64,000 nt of DNA from Watersipora subatra (Eukaryota > Bryozoa > Gymnolaemata > Cheilostomatida > Watersiporidae). The translations under genes were made by a program, and so were the position numbers. The stretch spans positions 30,289,143 through 30,353,142 of the forward strand of contig NC_088714.1 in assembly GCF_963576615.1 (NCBI RefSeq). The letters are read 5' to 3'. The notes beneath the pieces were generated by a model that had not been told where the DNA came from, ran no database searches, and was given only the letters and a program-made list of their open reading frames with translations. Positions 61,001 to 64,000 of the stretch are shown here, one piece after another (the first letter of the stretch is position 1; every line of letters begins with the position of its first letter).

Positions 61001-62177
61001 CATAATGTAGCATTTAAAATACACTTATACATATAATGGTTTTGGCTTGAAATCTTTTAAAAAGACAACATATTTATAAAGTTTCTGATAAGACAATAAG
61101 GACTAATTTAAACCTTGAATATCTGCCTTTTAAAGTTAAACCACTTCTAAGAATAGTAGATACTTATCATACGTACATGAGTTGGCTACCAGACTGCCAT
61201 TCTGTGCCAGCACCATCCCTGGACACTGCAAGCATGAGAGGAACATTGAATCATGTTAGATATCGCTGACGGCGCCGAAATAGACAAAAGCAAGTCTGGT
61301 CACATCAGTGTATTCATATAACAAACTCTGTTGTAACATAGATCATCACACAAGAAGAGCTTAACACAATGTTTGCTATACACATCTTGGTAATATGCTT
61401 CAAAAAACACTTCATTATGTTGTATGAACGATAGATATAAAGCTGTACTAGATATCTAACAGCCTATTTATCAATGGCGTCTAAAAAGTGGTAGGCCCAA
61501 AGAAGAAACGCCCAAGTTATAAAAAAAAGCTGGTTTAGTAGAGATTATAAACATTTTTTTGCATTTAATGAAGCATATAAATTAATTTTTTTCTAAACCA
61601 TTTTCAACTGACACTTTGTTAAGAGTCTTTACTATAATAAGAGTCATGTCTGTTTGTCCGTTTGTTCGAAGACACCTTAGCAGTGTTAAGAAAAAAGACT
61701 GTTTCACACTGGAATCACACCCAGAAATTCTGACTCCAACCAAACATGCGACTATATGCACCACTCAACCGCCTTTATACAATCAAGAATACTTGTGTAC
61801 ATACTTATTCCGCATGACAATCTCTCATGGCGCACAATACTGTCAACATACTAGTGAGATATAAAGCAACATACTTTTGGCTCAGAAGTTATACATGAGC
61901 TTATACTTGATTTTTTTAATATTTGGAATAACGGATTTAAGCTCAACTGTGACAACTATAGGAATCGTTGGTTGCCTGCACTTTACTACTCTCTGACAGC
62001 AGCATAATGGCTGACTCACCGCCCCACCGACGAACATGCCAGCACCTAAAAGAGCCGTTCCAACTATTGACGAGATGATCCCCTTATTGCAGAGAGTGTT
62101 CGCATATGCCTGCATTGCTAGCTCTACGTATGGCTTGCTAGGAGGAATCCATGATAACATTAGGATGCAAAACTGGC
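54940..62177 (-). CDS. YeeE/YedE-family (sulfur transport) membrane protein, eight exons, 5' end missing
   Basis: Minus-strand exons in order: 62177-62020, 61225-61177, 60319-60217, 59974-59851, 59149-58950, 57651-57552, 56835-56684, 55081-54940. All phases agree and give 341 residues plus a leading split codon. It is a multi-pass, Gly/Ala-rich membrane protein. Family signatures are seen twice, as in the duplicated YeeE/YedE fold (Pfam Sulf_transp, PF04143): GAGMFVGGACPGMVLAQNGS (Cys at 53) and FGSRLASGCTSGHGISGAAM (Cys at 293). A variable loop at about 145-165 separates the halves (NTTDENMGEYKPE). In bacteria YeeE (TsuA) takes up thiosulfate through conserved cysteines; that role is inferred here, not shown. 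A first exon with the N-terminal helix is expected but not found to the right. The protein lies tail to tail with the FoxN gene. Confidence 0.87.
56684..56835 (-). CDS. YeeE-like exon G, second Cys motif
   Basis: The acceptor is TACTTGTAG and the donor CAAG|GTAAGC. It encodes VLYIFGAALGGALGALSS and then WWHALIGGFLMLFGSRLASG plus CT, the strongest YeeE/YedE signature in the protein. It has no ATG-started open frame of its own. Confidence 0.93.
57552..57651 (-). CDS. YeeE-like exon F
   Basis: The acceptor is TTTTATTGCAG and the donor ATG|GTATGT. In the phase set by the neighbours it encodes YQTLVSQWVITKSLKEKFPY and FANARTGLSNLWM. Another minus-strand frame here is longer but does not join in phase. 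Confidence 0.82.
58310..58500 (-). mobile_element. tRNA-derived SINE family, copy 4
   Basis: On the minus strand, AGAGATTGTCAGATG and GTTGAGAGTTCGAATCTC form the tRNA-like head. The body follows and the tail CTCTTATCATAGTAAAAATT has one change from the family tail. It lies in the intron between exons E and F. Confidence 0.65.
58552..58834. repeat. 41/44-bp minisatellite, about 7 units
   Basis: The unit contains CACTGCATACCCAACTACC followed by (CTA)n and CATACCTACAT. Units differ by one CTA triplet (44 or 41 bases). It is next to SINE copy 4 in a YeeE-like intron. The frames at 58501-58900 arise from the repeat and are not genes. Confidence 0.95.
58950..59149 (-). CDS. YeeE-like exon E
   Basis: The acceptor is TCTTTTCAG and the donor GTGG|GTATGT. 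It encodes the hydrophilic middle loop, then SACGVFIGLAQIPLILLFTD and the TMGSSSG turn, a conserved family segment that opens the second half. Reading on past the donor is not supported. Confidence 0.88.
59851..59974 (-). CDS. YeeE-like exon D
   Basis: The acceptor is TTTGCTGTAG and the donor CAG|GTCAGT. It encodes KLKLPFVAIATVCMSCCLIA and ITLMEVFIPETERTNSLQ, a membrane helix and the start of the loop between the two halves. The longer minus-strand frame at 59797-60021 runs past both splice sites. Confidence 0.85.
60217..60319 (-). CDS. YeeE-like exon C
   Basis: The acceptor is TATGCTTGTAG and the donor AATT|GTAAGT. It encodes YTTLGGLLACFVYGFLHKYI and a short polar stretch, a membrane helix followed by a loop. 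Phases 1 to 2 fit both neighbours. Confidence 0.85.
60430..60540 (+). mobile_element. tRNA-derived SINE head, tail-less copy
   Basis: An A-box-like TGGCTCAGTGGCTAGAAT and a B-box-like GGTTCAATCC lie 40 bases apart, then a T-run and TGTAATGGTCTCTTAGTC, which resembles the body of copy 1 (TTTTGTAATCTCTTAGT). The family tail is missing. It is not a functional tRNA gene, as no anticodon stem could be drawn. Confidence 0.5.
61177..61225 (-). CDS. YeeE-like exon B, 49 bases, first Cys motif
   Basis: The acceptor is CATGCTTGCAG and the donor T|GTACGT. It encodes CPGMVLAQNGSLVANS, completing the GGACPGMVLAQ motif with the previous exon. It is too short to appear as an open frame, so it was found from phase and motif. 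Confidence 0.88.
61618..61860 (-). mobile_element. tRNA-derived SINE family, copy 5
   Basis: On the minus strand, GAGAGATTGTCATGCGG begins the head, and the tail is CTCTTATTATAGTAAAGACTC. The B box is weak. It lies in the YeeE-like intron between exons A and B. Open frames at 61582-61764 and 61616-61864 belong to this repeat. Confidence 0.6.
62020..62177 (-). CDS. YeeE-like exon A (first exon found)
   Basis: The acceptor is ATCTTGCAG and the donor GCG|GTGAGT. It starts with the last two bases of a split codon, so an exon lies upstream. It encodes QFCILMLSWIPPSK and ends GTALLGAGMFVGGA, the first half of the signature. An internal Met (residue 6) could start a shorter product. Confidence 0.85.
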
Positions 62178-64000
62178 CTGCAAGATAAAGTAAAGAAAAT
62201 GTTTACTAGCATGAGTGAGCAACTAAAAATGTTAGAAATTTAGCAAACCATAAAGTTATTTAATGTAACTTGTAGTATACATTCCAATAAACCGAGTACG
62301 AGGGAGTTTGTATTAGTGGGTAGAAACATTTGAAATGGTTGAATCACTGTTTACAAGTTTTAGCATGTTTAAGTATTCATATATACAATTCACGTCACGT
62401 TTGATGTTCGTAATTGGTTAATTAAACTTGATTATTTTTAACCCGGCTAGTAAGTCTAGACAATTATGTTATCAGTATAAACATTTTGGTTCTAAGACAA
62501 CTGTTCACGCTAAAATTACCCCCAAGAACTATTTTAACACAACGAGATTTTCAAAGACTGCAGTGCTTGTTATTCTGGAACTCAGATGTCGATAATGTTT
62601 TTTTATGTGATGTAGAATGTTCTGCTAGCGTTTGCATGATGGTAACGCTGGTTAGCATTTGTTTCTTGTTATTGCTCTTTGAACCCGAAAATAAAAATTA
62701 TTTTTTGAATTTCTTATTTAAGAGGTAGTGGTCCTACTGGTGCAGTTGATCTACGGGTGCAGTTGTCATACGGGAACAATTGTCTGCGGGGGTATTTGCA
62801 TCCGAGAGATTTCTCCGGGGTGCAAATGCCCATGGGACAATTTGTTTAGATACCTGAATGGCTATGCTAGTAAAACGCTAGCTTCGAATTAAATATTGAC
62901 AAATAATAAAAGTCTGTATATGTATGTGGTACATGTGGCTACCATTTATATTTTGGCACATTTGCTGAAAACAACATTGTTTTGTTCACTCAGTGACAGT
63001 CAATATGATCACTTTTTACAGGTTCCCCTTATGCTATGATCAAATATAAATAGCAAAGGTGGGAAAAGTTCACTCATCGCAGCTATACTAGGAACTTGAA
63101 GTTTACGATTTGAATAAGAATTAACAAGGTACAAAACTATTATCCCGGCCTATCCCTAAGCCTCTTCTTCTCATACAAACAGTCCATTGTTTCTGGTGCT
63201 AGCGAGTAGTTTAATCTAATATTTAAATAGTGGTAGGAGAAATTACTCCTAGAGTGTGAATGAGAGAGACATGCGAATAAAAGCAGGCGTATCCTAGCGA
63301 TGAATCACCTGTATTCATTCAGCTTTGCGCTTATTCAATTGCGTAGTGTGCCTTTAAATCTAAGCGGATTAAATATATTTCTCATGAGAACTGGCCAAAG
63401 CCGCTCCATCACAAAATGCATTAATTAGAAAACCTAATTAAATAAACGCATGAATGACTAAAGATACAACATTAAAATATTCATGTCAGGGAAGATTCTT
63501 AGTTGTTCAGAGTATTTCAAACATTGAAGAGAATGTTACACTGGTGAAGGCTATAAGCATAGAACACTTTCTTTCTTCGAAGCTAAATTGATGTAGCAAG
63601 AACTTTCTTAATACTTTCAAGTCTAATTCTTGTACATACAGCCGCTCCCCAGATCCTAGCGAGTATTAACAACTTTACATCAACTGTGATGGTACTAATA
63701 ATAGTACAAGTCCTGTTGAACTGAGTGTCATATTGAAGCTTCAAGCTTGTAGAACTCAAAGAAAAACACAAAAGTCAAATAAAGTAAATTGTTTTTTACA
63801 CTATTTCAAAGATGTTCTAGAGATAATTGAAGAAACGTGTAAGGATTGCAGTACAATGAGTCGGATAGAGTGTGTATTTTGTTATGGATAGAGAACAAAT
63901 AGTTTTATTGTAAAGCTCTTGTTGCTGAAGATAAGCTTTCTAGCTGTGTTTATTTTTGATACTCCATTACCAAGAATTTAAATAAGTATGTCATTAGAAA
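62178..64000. other. right flank, upstream of the YeeE-like exons; no exon recognised
   Basis: The YeeE-like gene needs a further 5' exon ending in phase 1, but no minus-strand segment here has a hydrophobic helix with matching splice sites. Frames at 62486-62728 (plus) and 63583-63771 (minus) are not recognised. A short degenerate repeat of GGTGCAGTTG/GGGTGCAAATG-like pieces occurs at 62735-62830. Confidence 0.4.

Overview
The window reads as nuclear DNA of an invertebrate animal. It is AT-rich, its genes are split into short exons with GT-AG introns, most of it is non-coding, and it carries satellite, minisatellite, SINE-like and MITE-like repeats. A FoxN2/3-type forkhead gene fixes it as metazoan. 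A lophotrochozoan (mollusc, annelid, brachiopod or bryozoan grade) would fit, but nothing here proves the phylum.

Layout. 1-4.5 kb: non-coding sequence with one piggyBac-like TTAA element and a possible short first exon. 4.59-17.37 kb: nine head-to-tail units of a 1.44-kb macrosatellite, followed by one strongly diverged unit to about 18.46 kb. 18.5-24 kb: no recognised gene, but several good minus-strand splice sites, a promoter-like cluster near 23.6 kb and a short motif that recurs four times. 24-35 kb: mostly featureless AT-rich DNA with a Harbinger-like MITE and two large palindromes. 35.3-54.7 kb, plus strand: a complete FoxN2/3 gene of 13 coding exons, reconstructed exon by exon with every junction phase matching. 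54.9-62.2 kb, minus strand: eight exons, including the 3' end, of a YeeE/YedE (sulfur transport family) multi-pass membrane protein; its N-terminal exon was not found and may lie beyond the right edge.

The two genes converge tail to tail, with about 275 bp between the FoxN poly(A) signal and the YeeE-like stop codon. They show no functional link: one encodes a nuclear transcription factor, the other a membrane transporter-like protein. Repeats are concentrated in their introns: three related terminal-inverted-repeat elements, a 28-bp minisatellite with 13 copies, a 21-bp minisatellite, a 41/44-bp minisatellite, a second copy of the TTAA element, and at least five copies of one tRNA-derived SINE family. 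Nearly all open frames outside the two genes are accidental or repeat-derived.
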